Source of the DNA: Egicoccus sp. AB-alg2
GTDB lineage: Bacteria > Actinomycetota > Nitriliruptoria > Nitriliruptorales > Nitriliruptoraceae
Direction of reading: 5' to 3'
Length of the DNA stretch: 64,000 nt
NCBI RefSeq assembly: GCF_041821065.1
Contig: NZ_JBGUAX010000010.1
Coordinates: 89,643-153,642, forward strand
Made by a program: the position numbers and the translations under genes
Shown here: positions 43,969-52,431 of the stretch, piece after piece
How positions within the stretch are numbered: the stretch's first letter is position 1
Layout: every line of letters begins with the position of its first letter
Notes under the pieces: generated by a model
What the model saw: only the letters and a program-made list of their open reading frames with translations
Database searches by the model: none
What the model was told of the DNA's origin: nothing

Positions 43969-44631
43969 GCCACCGTTGGGGGCCGCGACCCCGAGTCCGA
44001 GACGGACCTGACCGCGCGGGCGCGGATCCGGGACGCCGCCATCACCTGCTTCGCCGAGCACGGCGTGGCCAAGACCAGCGTGCGCGCCATCGCCAAGGCG
44101 GCCGGGGTGTCGCCGGCACTGGTGATCCACCATTTCGGGTCCAAGGACGCCCTGCGGGTGGCGTGCGACCGGCACGTCCAGGCACTGGTGCGCGAACAGA
44201 AGTCCGCCGCGATGGCGCAGGGTCCGGGCATGGACCCGCTCGCCGCCCTGCGGGCCTACGACGACGGACCGCCGCTGCTGTCCTATCTCGCCAAGACGCT
44301 GATCGACGGCTCGCCGCACGTGGCCGAGTTGGTCGACGAGATGGTCGCCGACGCCGTCGGCTACATGCAGCAGGGGGTCGAAACCGGGATGCTCCGGCCC
44401 ACCGACGACCCGTACGGCCGGGCCGCGGTCCTCACGTTGTGGTCGCTCGGGGCGCTGGTGCTGCACGAGCACGTGCAACGGCTGCTGGGTGCCGACCTGC
44501 TGGGCGACCCGAGCCAGTCACTGCCCTACTTCCGCTCCGGCCTGGAGATCCTCGGGACCGGACTGCTGGACGAACAGGTCCACCGGCGGCTGCAGGAGCA
44601 GTTCCGCCAGATCGAGGAGAACGAATCATGA
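43960..44631 (+). CDS. TetR-family regulator, self-regulated leaderless gene
   Basis: A 223-residue repressor with an HTH at about residues 20-70 (VRAIAKAAGVSPALVIHHFGSKDALR) followed by a TetR_C-like ligand domain. The ATG at 43960 is preferred to the TTG at 43924, because that TTG is the -35 of the promoter. The gene shares an operon with an ABC exporter ATPase (ATGA overlap) and its permease, so it probably controls them. The ligand is unknown. Confidence 0.9.
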   Translation: MSSATVGGRDPESETDLTARARIRDAAITCFAEHGVAKTSVRAIAKAAGVSPALVIHHFGSKDALRVACDRHVQALVREQKSAAMAQGPGMDPLAALRAYDDGPPLLSYLAKTLIDGSPHVAELVDEMVADAVGYMQQGVETGMLRPTDDPYGRAAVLTLWSLGALVLHEHVQRLLGADLLGDPSQSLPYFRSGLEILGTGLLDEQVHRRLQEQFRQIEENES

Positions 44632-45593
44632 GCGACGTGGCGATCCGCGTCGAGGGACTGGTCAAGGACTACGCCAGCGGTCCGCCGTGGCGGCGCACGC
44701 CGCCGGTGCGGGCGCTGGCGGGCGTCGACCTCGAGGTGCGTCGTGGTGAGGTGTTCGGCTTCCTCGGCCCCAACGGCGCCGGCAAGTCGACGACCATCCG
44801 GCTGCTGCTCGACCTGCTGCGTCCGACCGCCGGTCGCGTCGAGGTGTTCGGGCAGACGCCGGCGGCGGCCGGACCGGCGCTGCGCGCCACGATCGGCTAC
44901 CTGCCGGGCGAGCTGACGATGGCCGGGCAGCGCACCGCCGGGGAGGAGCTGGCCTACCTCGCCAGCCTGCGGGGCGGCCACGGCGCCGACCGGATCGGCG
45001 AGCTCGCCGAGCGGTTCGGCCTCGACCTCGACCGCCCCATCCGCGGGCTGTCGAAGGGCAACAAGCAGAAGGTCGGGGTCGTCCAGGCCTTCATGCACCG
45101 GCCGGAGCTGCTGATCCTCGACGAGCCCACCAGCGGTCTCGACCCGCTGTTGCAGCGCGAGTTCCTCGACCTCGTGCACGAGGCCCGCCTCGGCGGTGCC
45201 ACCGTGTTCATGTCGTCGCACGTGCTCTCGGAGGTCGAGGACGTCGCCGGTCGGGTGGCCATCATCCGGGCCGGCCGCATCGTCGACGTCGACGACGTCC
45301 GCACGCTGCGGCGGCACGCCGGCCAGGAGGTACAGCTGGACTTCGCCGCACCGGTCGACCCCGCGGAGTTCCGGGACCTGCCCGGCGTGGACGCCGTCAG
45401 CGTCGACGGGGCGCAGCTCACCTGCCTGCTGCACGGCGAGCCGGACGCATTGCTGAAGGTCGCCGCCCGGCACCACGTCCGTCACTGGTCCGCCCACGAC
45501 CGCGAGCTCGAGGACCTGTTCCTCGACTTCTACCGGCTGCCCGTCGAGGAGACGCCGGCCGAGCGAGAGGAGGTGGCCGCACATGGCCGCTGA
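44628..45593 (+). CDS. ABC exporter ATP-binding protein
   Basis: A 321-residue ATPase with Walker [10 protein letters not shown], signature SKGNKQK, Walker [13 protein letters not shown] and H-loop MSSHVLSEVEDV. Like the ATPase at 3288-4214 it has the SKGN signature variant of the drug-export group and a C-terminal regulatory domain (about 90 residues). It overlaps the TetR stop by four bases. It also overlaps the permease start by 11 bases, so all three are coupled. Confidence 0.9.
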   Translation: MSDVAIRVEGLVKDYASGPPWRRTPPVRALAGVDLEVRRGEVFGFLGPNGAGKSTTIRLLLDLLRPTAGRVEVFGQTPAAAGPALRATIGYLPGELTMAGQRTAGEELAYLASLRGGHGADRIGELAERFGLDLDRPIRGLSKGNKQKVGVVQAFMHRPELLILDEPTSGLDPLLQREFLDLVHEARLGGATVFMSSHVLSEVEDVAGRVAIIRAGRIVDVDDVRTLRRHAGQEVQLDFAAPVDPAEFRDLPGVDAVSVDGAQLTCLLHGEPDALLKVAARHHVRHWSAHDRELEDLFLDFYRLPVEETPAEREEVAAHGR

Positions 45594-46434
45594 CACCATC
45601 ACCGCTCCCCGCTCCGGGGACCACGGCGCCGCCACGGCCGGCCCGCTGGCCGTCCTGCGGGGCGTGCTGCGCGACCGCCGCCGGACCCTGCTGCTGTGGA
45701 GCCTGGCGATCGCCGCCGTCACGGCCGTCTACGTCAGCTTCTATCCCGCGATGGGCGACGGCGCCGACCTGTCCGCCTTCGTGGAGAACATGCCCGAGGG
45801 CCTGGTCAGCGCGCTGGGCTACGACAACATCGCCACGCCCGGCGGCTACCTGTCCTCGACCGTGTTCGGCATCCTCGGGCCGGCGCTGCTGCTGGTCTTC
45901 GGGATCGGCTGGGGTGGCCGCACGCTCGCGGGCGCCGAGGAGGACGGCACGCTGGAGCTCGAGCTGACGCATCCGGTCTCGCGTACCCAGGTCTACGCCG
46001 AGCGGCTGCTCGGCCTGTGGCTCGGGCTGCTACTGCTCGTGACGATCGTCTTCGTCGTGGCGTTCGGACTCGTGACAGCCCTCGACATGGAGCTGGCGAC
46101 CAGCAACCTGCTCGCCGGCACGGTCGGGCTGTTCCTGCTCGGTCTGGCGCTGAGCACCGTCGCGCTCGCCGTCGGCGCCGCGACCGGGCGCCGCGGTGTG
46201 GCCGTCGGTGCGGCCGCCGGCCTGGCCGTGGTCGCGTTCGTCGCGGACGCGATCGGCCCGCTGGTGGACGGGCTGGGATGGCTCACCGACGTCTCGCCCT
46301 GGTCGTGGTACCTCGCGGGCGAACCGCTGCTCGAGGGCTTCGACGTGACGGGGCTGGCGCTGCTGGCGGCACTGACCGCCGTCGCGACCGTCGCCGGGCT
46401 GGTGCGCTACCGCCAGCGCGACCTCGGCGTCTGA
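45583..46434 (+). CDS. ABC-2 exporter permease
   Basis: A 283-residue permease with six predicted spans. The extracellular/membrane motif ILGPALLLVFGIGWGGRTLAG and then EDGTLELELTHPVSRTQVY are the ABC-2 loop that contacts the ATPase. GAGGAGG lies about 10 bases before the ATG, within the end of the ATPase gene. The exporter substrate is unknown. Confidence 0.86.
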   Translation: MAADTITAPRSGDHGAATAGPLAVLRGVLRDRRRTLLLWSLAIAAVTAVYVSFYPAMGDGADLSAFVENMPEGLVSALGYDNIATPGGYLSSTVFGILGPALLLVFGIGWGGRTLAGAEEDGTLELELTHPVSRTQVYAERLLGLWLGLLLLVTIVFVVAFGLVTALDMELATSNLLAGTVGLFLLGLALSTVALAVGAATGRRGVAVGAAAGLAVVAFVADAIGPLVDGLGWLTDVSPWSWYLAGEPLLEGFDVTGLALLAALTAVATVAGLVRYRQRDLGV

Positions 46435-46455
46435 TCGCGTTCGAACAGCCGACGC

Positions 46456-46497
46456 ACGGCGGCCGCCGCGAGCTACGTCGCTCGCGGCGGCCGTCGT
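46456..46497. terminator. Long hairpin between ABC operon and tRNA-Sec
   Basis: A 13-base-pair perfect stem (46461-46473 with 46480-46492) extends to about 18 bp with one G-T pair, around a 6-base loop. It lies 21 bases after the permease stop and 7 bases after the tRNA-Sec 3' end on the other strand, so it can stop both. There is no long T tract. Confidence 0.65.
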
Positions 46498-46504
46498 CGT
46501 GACG

Positions 46505-46599
46505 CGGAGGCGGACGGGAATCGAACCCGCCAGAGGACGCGTCGCGCCCTCTCGTCGGCTTTGAAGGCCGCGGGACCCACCAGGCGTCCGGACGCCTCC
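46505..46599 (-). tRNA. selC: tRNA-Sec (TCA), selenocysteine
   Basis: A 95-base tRNA on the minus strand. The acceptor stem GGAGGCG pairs with CGCCTCC. The anticodon loop is CTTCAAA (identical to E. coli selC), giving anticodon TCA. There is a long extra arm with stem AGAGG/CCTCT, and a T stem-loop GCGGG-TTCGATT-CCCGT. The discriminator is G. The anticodon stem reads only 4 clear pairs (CGGC/GCCG). Length, extra arm and TCA together indicate a UGA-decoding selenocysteine tRNA. No selA, selB, selD or selenoprotein was recognised in the window. Confidence 0.9.
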
Positions 46600-46699
46600 A
46601 GGCACGGCGTCGGCCGCGCACGCGCCCCAGCGTAGGCGCCGCGCGGACGGACGGTGTCGCCGGCAGCACGGCGGCAGCGCGCGCCTACCGTCCCCGACC

Positions 46700-47719
46700 A
46701 TGCCCCTCCTCCCGGTCCCCTTCGCGATCGTCGCCTTGCTGCTCGCGGCGGCGGGGATCATGCTGGCCGGACCCCGGATGGTGCGGGTGGCCGACCGCCT
46801 GGCCGACCTGACCGGCCTGGGGGAGGCCTTCGTCGGCGCGGTCCTGGTCGGTGCGGCCACGTCGCTGCCCGACATCCTCGCCACGGTCATCCCCGCCGCC
46901 CGTGGCCTGCCCGAGCTGGCGGTCGGCAACGCGCTGGGCGGCGTGCTCGGGCAGACGGCGTTCCTCGCCGTCGCCGACCTGACCTACCGGCGCGCGAACC
47001 TCGAGCACGCGGCTGCGTCGCTGCCCAACCTCGTCCAGGCGACGCTGCTGATCACGCTGCTCGGCGGCGTGCTGGCGCTGCTGGCCGCACCCGAGCACAG
47101 CGTGCTCGGGATCCACCCCGGTTCGCTGGTGCTGGTCGGGACCTACGCCTACGGGCTGAAGCTGGTCAACGAGACCTCGACGACACCGATGTGGCACGCC
47201 GTGGAGACCTCCGACACCAACCTCGACGTGCCGGAGGAGGCGACCGTCCCAGCCGCCCAGCAGACCGGCCTGTGGTGGTCGTTCGCGGGCCTGGCCGTGG
47301 TGCTGGGCATCGCCGGGACGACCCTGGCCGTGGCCGGCGAGTCGCTGGTGGTCAACGCCGGCTGGCAGCAGGCCGCGGTGGGCGTCTTCCTGACCGGGAT
47401 CGGCTCCTCGCTGGCCGAACTGGTCGTGTCCATCGCCGCCATCCGGGCCGGCGCGCTCACGCTGGCGGTCGGCAACGTCATCGGCGGCAACACCTTCGAC
47501 ACGCTGCTGATCGTCGCCGCGGACGTCGCCTACCGCGACGGGCCCGTTTACGCCGCGGTCGGCTCGGAGGCCATGCTGGTGACCGCGCTGGCGCTGGTGG
47601 CAACCGCGGTCATCGCGCTCGGTCTGCTGCGGCGGGAGCGACACGGCGTCGGCAACATCGGCATGGAGTCCGTGGTGGTGCTCGGCCTGTACGCGGTCGC
47701 CGTCGTGGCGATCACCTAG
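46700..47719 (+). CDS. CaCA-family sodium/calcium (cation/H+) antiporter-like protein
   Basis: A 339-residue membrane protein with about ten spans and two alpha-repeats, each holding the ion-binding acid. Repeat 1 is VGAATSLPDILATV with Asp. Repeat 2 is GIGSSLAELVVSIAAIRAG with Glu, followed by GNVIGGNTFDTLLI. The NxxxN and acidic residues match cation/Ca2+ exchangers of the YrbG type. The cation cannot be read. The C-terminus overlaps the end of the convergent ArsR-family gene by 8 bases. Confidence 0.82.
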   Translation: MPLLPVPFAIVALLLAAAGIMLAGPRMVRVADRLADLTGLGEAFVGAVLVGAATSLPDILATVIPAARGLPELAVGNALGGVLGQTAFLAVADLTYRRANLEHAAASLPNLVQATLLITLLGGVLALLAAPEHSVLGIHPGSLVLVGTYAYGLKLVNETSTTPMWHAVETSDTNLDVPEEATVPAAQQTGLWWSFAGLAVVLGIAGTTLAVAGESLVVNAGWQQAAVGVFLTGIGSSLAELVVSIAAIRAGALTLAVGNVIGGNTFDTLLIVAADVAYRDGPVYAAVGSEAMLVTALALVATAVIALGLLRRERHGVGNIGMESVVVLGLYAVAVVAIT

Positions 47720-48857
47720 CCGCGGCGTCCGACCAGCCCGGCGCCTTGAGGTAGCTCGACAGGGCTGCGGCTGCGGTGTCCGAGGGGTCGCCGCGTAGGC
47801 CGTAGAGCGTGCGGCGACCTTCTTCGCGCAGGCTCACGAGCCCGGCCTGCCGCAGCAGGGCGAGGTGGTGGTGCGCCGTGGCCTTGGCGACCTCGAGCTC
47901 CTCCATCGCGTCGGCCAGCGTGATCGGGCCGCCGCTCATCCGACGCAACAGCCGCAGCCGGCCCTCGTCGCCCAGCGCCTTGGCGAGCTTCACGAGCGTC
48001 GGTGGGGGCGCCTCGCTGGGCAGCGCGACGAACTGGTCGGCGACCGGCGTGGACAGCACCTCGGTGTCCTCGAGGCGCCCGAGGATGAGCCAGGGCCGGA
48101 ACCAGAAGCTGGGCAGCAGCACCACGCGCCGCAGGGTCCGGTCGTCCTCGGGTAGCTCGTAGCCGTTGGTGGCCTCGAGCACGACCTCGGCGGCCGGCAT
48201 CCCGTCGTCCAGCTGTCGGTGGCGATGCAGCACGTCGCGCTCGATCGCCCCCATCGCCTCGTCCTGCAGGTCGCGGAACACCTCCACCTCGAACCGGTCG
48301 ATGGCGGTCACGAGCCGGTCGCGGTATTCCGCGGGGGACGTGCGCACCAGCACCTCCAACTCGTGTGGGCACTCGCCGGCCGCGTCCATCTCCCGCAGTT
48401 GCTCGAGTGCCTCGGTGTCGCCGGCGATCACGCGCTGGACCAGCTCCAGCGGGTTGGCGCCCTCGAGGCGGTGGTCGGCGTGCACGAAGTTGGCCGCCAG
48501 CAGCTTCCACGGCAGCAGCGGGTCCTCCAGCAGGGCGTCGCGGACCTGCTGGACGGTGCCAGGCGCGGAAACGACGGCGCCGGCCTCGGAGAGCAGCAGC
48601 AGCGCCTTGTCGCCGCGCTCGCCCGACAGTGCCCGCAGCTCCTCGAGCAGGTCGTCCGGCGTGCGGTCGCGGACGGCGGCGATCCGTTCGGGGCCGATGT
48701 CGAACGCGTCCGGGTCGTCGGTGATCAGCACGCCCGCGCAGCGCAGCAGTTCGGCGCCGCTGGAGGCGCGGGCCTCCACGGTGGGCGCCGGCGCGCGGCC
48801 ACCCGCGCGGAGGTCGACCAGTCGCATGGGCTCGGGCCTCTGACGGGTTTCGGACAT
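47712..48857 (-). CDS. ArsR-family regulator with long N-terminal domain
   Basis: A 381-residue protein. The C-terminal winged helix (about residues 290-370: LAKALGDEGRLRLLRRMSGG, AKATAHHHLALLRQAGLVSL) is ArsR type. The about 280-residue N-terminal part is an uncharacterised helical domain like the DUF5937-type sensors. The metal-binding Cys motifs of classical ArsR are absent. The ATG at 48857 is chosen as the first with a nearby AGG. It is divergent from a small ORF with a palindromic site (49058-49073) in between. Confidence 0.8.
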   Translation of the reverse strand: MSETRQRPEPMRLVDLRAGGRAPAPTVEARASSGAELLRCAGVLITDDPDAFDIGPERIAAVRDRTPDDLLEELRALSGERGDKALLLLSEAGAVVSAPGTVQQVRDALLEDPLLPWKLLAANFVHADHRLEGANPLELVQRVIAGDTEALEQLREMDAAGECPHELEVLVRTSPAEYRDRLVTAIDRFEVEVFRDLQDEAMGAIERDVLHRHRQLDDGMPAAEVVLEATNGYELPEDDRTLRRVVLLPSFWFRPWLILGRLEDTEVLSTPVADQFVALPSEAPPPTLVKLAKALGDEGRLRLLRRMSGGPITLADAMEELEVAKATAHHHLALLRQAGLVSLREEGRRTLYGLRGDPSDTAAAALSSYLKAPGWSDAAAR

Positions 48858-48996
48858 CGGAAGCCTATCCCGGGAGGGCGGCGTCGAAACCCGTCGAACA
48901 TCCGGGGGTGGTCCCTCCGCCCGCCCCGCGCGCGCGGCTTGGCGCCTTGCCGCGTGCGACCGGTCGTGGCCGCGCGGTGGCACGACTGCGACGCGC

Positions 48997-49073
48997 ATCG
49001 GCCGATCGCGATCGAACGGACAGGCAACAGACGTTAGACATTCTTCGGACCACATGATTCGATACGCATCGAA
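48997..49073. promoter_or_regulatory. Palindromic operator candidates upstream of the small ORF
   Basis: A perfect 16-base palindrome TTCGAT-ACGC-ATCGAA is at 49058-49073. Related palindromes CGATCGCGATCG (49003-49014) and ATCGGCCGAT (48997-49006) lie just upstream. The 16-mer overlaps a plausible -10 of a plus-strand promoter (TAGACA at 49035-49040, 17-base gap, then TTCGAT), so a repressor bound there could block the small ORF. The ArsR-family protein encoded divergently is the likely binder. Confidence 0.5.
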
Positions 49074-49087
49074 CAGGAGATGCACCG

Positions 49088-49249
49088 ATGCAGTACCACG
49101 ACCTGGAGGCGGAGGCCGACTACCGCCGCGGCGACCTGCTGCGTACCGCGCGCAGCGCCCGCGCCCGGCGCCAGCGGCCCACCCGCTGGTGGCGGTTCGG
49201 GGGCGGGGACGTCCGCCGGCCGACCGATGCGCGGCGCGACCGCGACTGA
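49088..49249 (+). CDS. Small basic ORF (53 residues)
   Basis: The reading frame MQYHDLEAEADYRRGDLL... has an AGGAGA ribosome-binding site 8 bases upstream of its ATG and a palindrome-bearing promoter region before it. The product is strongly basic (many Arg) and tryptophan-containing, with no known domain. It is followed 70 bases later by a strong hairpin. Coding status is suggested by the initiation signals, not by homology. It could be a short regulated peptide. Confidence 0.5.
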   Translation: MQYHDLEAEADYRRGDLLRTARSARARRQRPTRWWRFGGGDVRRPTDARRDRD

Positions 49250-49319
49250 CCGTGAGCGCCCGCCACCCACCGCGGGTGGCCGGCCCTGACGCGACGCACC
49301 GCCGCACGAAGAACCGAAG

Positions 49320-49347
49320 CGCCCCGGCACGAGTCCGTGCCGGGGCG
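49320..49347. terminator. Strong hairpin between small ORF and peptidase genes
   Basis: A perfect 11-base-pair stem (CGCCCCGGCAC with GTGCCGGGGCG) and 6-base loop lie between the convergent small ORF and the M20 peptidase gene. No long T run follows on either strand. Confidence 0.7.
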
Positions 49348-49367
49348 TCGTCGTGCTCGGCGACGGC

Positions 49368-50822
49368 TCAGCGGGTCCGGTGGGCGAGTTCGGCGAACAG
49401 GAACGCCTCCGTCAGGCACGCCTTCGCGAAGTCGTCGAGGTGCAGCGACTCGTCCTCACCGTGGGCGTTCGAGCCCGGATCCTCGACGCCGACGAGCAGG
49501 CAGGGGGCGCCGCCGAACGCGTCGCTGAACGGTTCGACGAACGGGATCGACCCGCCGCAGCCCATCGCCGCGGGCTCGCGACCGTAGGCCGCCGTCATCG
49601 CCGCGACCGCCGCGTCCCAGGCCGGCCCGCCCGGTTCGGTCACCCAGGCGGCGTTGCGCTCGCCGACGCCCACCTCGACCTCCAGGCCCCACGGCACGTG
49701 CGCCTCGAGGTGCGCGCGCAGGGCCGTCAGCGTGCGTTCCGGATCCTGCCCCGGGGCGAGGCGGCAGGACAGCTTGGTGCGCACCTCGGCCAGCAGCGTG
49801 TTCGACGCCGCGTCGACCGAGGGGACGTCCATGCCGATCGGCGTGATCGTCGGCCGCATCCACAACCGTTCGAGGATCGTGCGCCGGCGGTCCCCGACGA
49901 ACTCGGCACCGGCGACCATGCGTGCCTCGGCCCGGAACTCGTCGGCCAGGTCGCTGCCGTCGCCCTCGAGGTCGGTCAGGCGGGCACGCTCGTCGTCGCC
50001 CAACGGTCGGACGTCGTCCTCGAAGCCCGCCACCGCGATCGCGCCCGTGTCGTCGTGCAGGCTCGCCAGCAGCCGCACCATCCCGGTGAAGGCGTCCGGG
50101 ACGACGCCGCCCCACATGCCCGAGTGCACCGGCTGCTGCATCGCCCGTACCGTGACGTACACGTCCGCCATGCCGCGCAGCGCATAGGTCAGGCCCGGCC
50201 AGCCGACCTTCCAGTTGGTGAGGTCGGTCAGCACGATCACGTCGGCGCGCAACTCCTCGCCGTGTGCGGCCAGGAAGTCGTGCAGCGACGGCGAGCCGAT
50301 CTCCTCCTCGCCCTCGATGACGACCTTGACGTTGACGGGAAGTGCACCACGCGCGTCGAGCCAGGCCCGGACGGCCGCGACGTGGGCCAGGATGCCGGCC
50401 TTGTCGTCCGCGGCGCCGCGGCCGTAGAGGCGACCGTCACGCTCGGTGGGCTCGAACGGCGGCGAGTGCCAGCGTTGCGGGGTGCCGACGGGCTGCACGT
50501 CGTGGTGGGCGTAGAGCAGCACCGTCGGTGCGTCCGCGCCGGCATGCAGCCACGAGCCGGTCACGTACGGATGCGTGCCCTCGACCTCCAGCAGGCGGAC
50601 GTCCTCGAGACCCGCGTCGCGCAGCCGCTGCGCCGTGCGCTCGGCCGAGCGGCGGCAGTCGTCGGCGTGCTCGGGTTGGACGCTGATCGACGGGATGCGC
50701 ACCAGGTCCTGCAGCCAGGCCAGCGTCTCCGGCAGTTGGGCGACGAGGCGGTCGGCGACGTCGTCCAGGCCGTCGGGGACACGGGTCGCCGCGGGCAGGG
50801 TGGACGGAGGCTGCACGGACAC
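49368..50822 (-). CDS. M20 family metallopeptidase
   Basis: A 484-residue zinc-dependent peptidase of the M20 family, dipeptidase-like by length. The zinc and catalytic motifs are LYAHHDVQPVG (His-Asp), GRGAADDKAGI (Asp) and EGEEEIGSP (Glu-Glu). Later comes the second-metal region with Asp in IVLTD and the C-terminal His in AHGEDESLHL. The GTG start has AGGAG 6 bases upstream. It is divergent from the NTF2-like gene. Confidence 0.9.
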   Translation of the reverse strand: MSVQPPSTLPAATRVPDGLDDVADRLVAQLPETLAWLQDLVRIPSISVQPEHADDCRRSAERTAQRLRDAGLEDVRLLEVEGTHPYVTGSWLHAGADAPTVLLYAHHDVQPVGTPQRWHSPPFEPTERDGRLYGRGAADDKAGILAHVAAVRAWLDARGALPVNVKVVIEGEEEIGSPSLHDFLAAHGEELRADVIVLTDLTNWKVGWPGLTYALRGMADVYVTVRAMQQPVHSGMWGGVVPDAFTGMVRLLASLHDDTGAIAVAGFEDDVRPLGDDERARLTDLEGDGSDLADEFRAEARMVAGAEFVGDRRRTILERLWMRPTITPIGMDVPSVDAASNTLLAEVRTKLSCRLAPGQDPERTLTALRAHLEAHVPWGLEVEVGVGERNAAWVTEPGGPAWDAAVAAMTAAYGREPAAMGCGGSIPFVEPFSDAFGGAPCLLVGVEDPGSNAHGEDESLHLDDFAKACLTEAFLFAELAHRTR

Positions 50823-50980
50823 GGGAGCTCCTGCGGGGTGGTCGGTCGGGCTCGGTCGGTCGTGCCAGAGTCTGCCCGACGAGCTCGAGGTGACGCAGCG
50901 TTGTCGAATCTGGCGACCCGCCGACTATCCTGCCGCCGCGCGAGGAACTGGCCGTCGACGTTCACGAAAAGGCGAACCGG

Positions 50981-51331
50981 GTGGGGCACGCAGCAGAAGC
51001 GTGGGACAAGCTGTCCAGCATGCTGTCCGGCAGCGACGTGTCGGACATCCCGCAGCTGTATGCGGCCGACGCGCTCTACCTCGAGCCGTACAACCCGCCA
51101 CACCGCGGGAACCTGCTGATCCAGGCCTACCTCAAGGACTGGCTGGGCGGCAAGGAGGACATCGCGGTCGACGCCAGGCGCGTCATCGAGTCCGACGACG
51201 GCCGCTCCCTCGGCGTGGAGTGGACGATCTCCTACACGGCCGCAGGCCGGCGCTGGAACGACCTGCCGCGCGCGAGCTTCTTCGGCTTCGACGACACCGG
51301 CCGCATCAACTACCACCGCGACTACACGTAG
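50981..51331 (+). CDS. NTF2-like (SnoaL-type) small protein
   Basis: A 116-residue cone-fold protein of the NTF2/SnoaL superfamily. The pattern LYAADALYLEPYNPPHRG, YLKDWLGGK and a final WRNDLPRASFFGF-like strand with GRINYHRDYT fit. No catalytic dyad can be named with confidence. The GTG start has AAGG upstream. It lies between two divergent/convergent genes on the other strand. Confidence 0.72.
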   Translation: MGHAAEAWDKLSSMLSGSDVSDIPQLYAADALYLEPYNPPHRGNLLIQAYLKDWLGGKEDIAVDARRVIESDDGRSLGVEWTISYTAAGRRWNDLPRASFFGFDDTGRINYHRDYT

Positions 51332-51380
51332 TCACGGCCGGGGGACAGCTGGCGGCCGGGTCGCCGCCCTCGCGCAAGCC

Positions 51381-51410
51381 GGCTCGCCGCAGCACGAGCC
51401 GCGGCGGGCC
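51381..51410. terminator. Hairpin between NTF2-like and HAD genes
   Basis: GGCTCGCCGC pairs with GCGGCGGGCC (10 bp, one G-T) around a 10-base loop, between convergent genes. It probably serves both, although there is no T tract. Confidence 0.5.
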
Positions 51411-51415
51411 GCCGG

Positions 51416-52396
51416 TCACTCCTCGCCGCGCAGCACGTAGCGCCACACGGCGAAGCCGACCGCCAGCGCACTGGCGGCGCCCACCAGCACCTCGTTGCGC
51501 GGCTTGGCGACGTCGGGCAGACGGTCGCGCAGACGGACCGGGGCGTGGAAGTCGCGCACGGCCCACGACATGGCCGTGGCCGCCGCGCGCAACTCCCGAT
51601 CGGGATTGACGACGACGGGGTGGCCGACCGCGGTCATCATCGGCAGGTCGGTGATGGAGTCCGAGTAGGCGAAGCACGCCGAGAGGTCGTAGCCGCGCAC
51701 CTCGGCGACCTGGCGGATCGCGTTCGCCTTCGCGCCCGCGTAGGCGTAGAACTCGAGCGTGCCGTCGTAGCAGCCGACGTCGTCGATGCCCGAGCGGGTG
51801 GCGATCACGTCCCGGACGTCGAGGTACTCCGCGAACGGCTCCACGATCTCCTCGCCCGAGGACGACACGATCCACACGTCGCGACCGGCCCGCTGGTGCT
51901 CCTTGATCAGGTCCAGCGCCTCGGCGTAGGCCAGCGGCGCGATCACGGTCTCCAGGGTCTCGCGCACGAGCCGGCGCACGCGCTCGGCCTCCCAGCCCCG
52001 CGTCAGCTCCAGCGCCGCATGGCGCATCTGCTCCATCTTCTCGTGGTCGGCGCCGACGAGCTGGTACACGACCTGTGCGTACAGCGACTTCACGACGGTG
52101 GTCGGGCTGATCAGCCCGTCACGCATCAGGGTGCGGCCCATCATCAGGGTCGAGGAGCCGGCGATGATGGTCTTGTCGAGGTCGAAGAACGCCGCCTCGG
52201 TCGCTCCGGTGCGCCGGGCGGCGACGCGGGCCAGCATGCCGTCGCTGAGCCGGTCCGCGTCGGGACGCGCGTAGCGCTGCTCGGTCTCGGCGGTCGCGGT
52301 CGAGGCGTCGCCCGCCAACTCGGCGGCGGCGGACAACACCTTGTCCACGGTGAACGGCGCGTCGTTGGCGAGGTCTTCGTCGGCTCGGCGGCCCAC
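51416..52396 (-). CDS. HAD-superfamily phosphatase (SerB/HAD-IB type)
   Basis: A 326-residue HAD enzyme. Motif I AFFDLDKTII carries the nucleophile Asp. Motif II is WIVSSSGEE. Motif III Lys is in AGAKANAIR, and motif IV is FAYSDSITDLPMM. This arrangement with a helical cap matches the HAD-IB family with a probable C-terminal membrane segment (EVLVGAASALAVGFAVWRYVL near residue 300). The substrate is likely a phosphomonoester or lipid phosphate. The GTG start follows CGGAG. Confidence 0.86.
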   Translation of the reverse strand: MGRRADEDLANDAPFTVDKVLSAAAELAGDASTATAETEQRYARPDADRLSDGMLARVAARRTGATEAAFFDLDKTIIAGSSTLMMGRTLMRDGLISPTTVVKSLYAQVVYQLVGADHEKMEQMRHAALELTRGWEAERVRRLVRETLETVIAPLAYAEALDLIKEHQRAGRDVWIVSSSGEEIVEPFAEYLDVRDVIATRSGIDDVGCYDGTLEFYAYAGAKANAIRQVAEVRGYDLSACFAYSDSITDLPMMTAVGHPVVVNPDRELRAAATAMSWAVRDFHAPVRLRDRLPDVAKPRNEVLVGAASALAVGFAVWRYVLRGEE

Positions 52397-52431
52397 TGTC
52401 GGCTCCGTCGGTGCGGCGTGAGCGCCCCAGA

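Noticed and set aside
46434..46700. Selenoprotein with in-frame TGA near the tRNA-Sec
   Set aside because: I found no gene split by TGA with continuing homology here or elsewhere in the window.
47712..47719. Sequencing error behind the 8-base overlap of the antiporter and ArsR-family genes
   Set aside because: They converge and both C-termini look complete, so a short tail overlap is acceptable.
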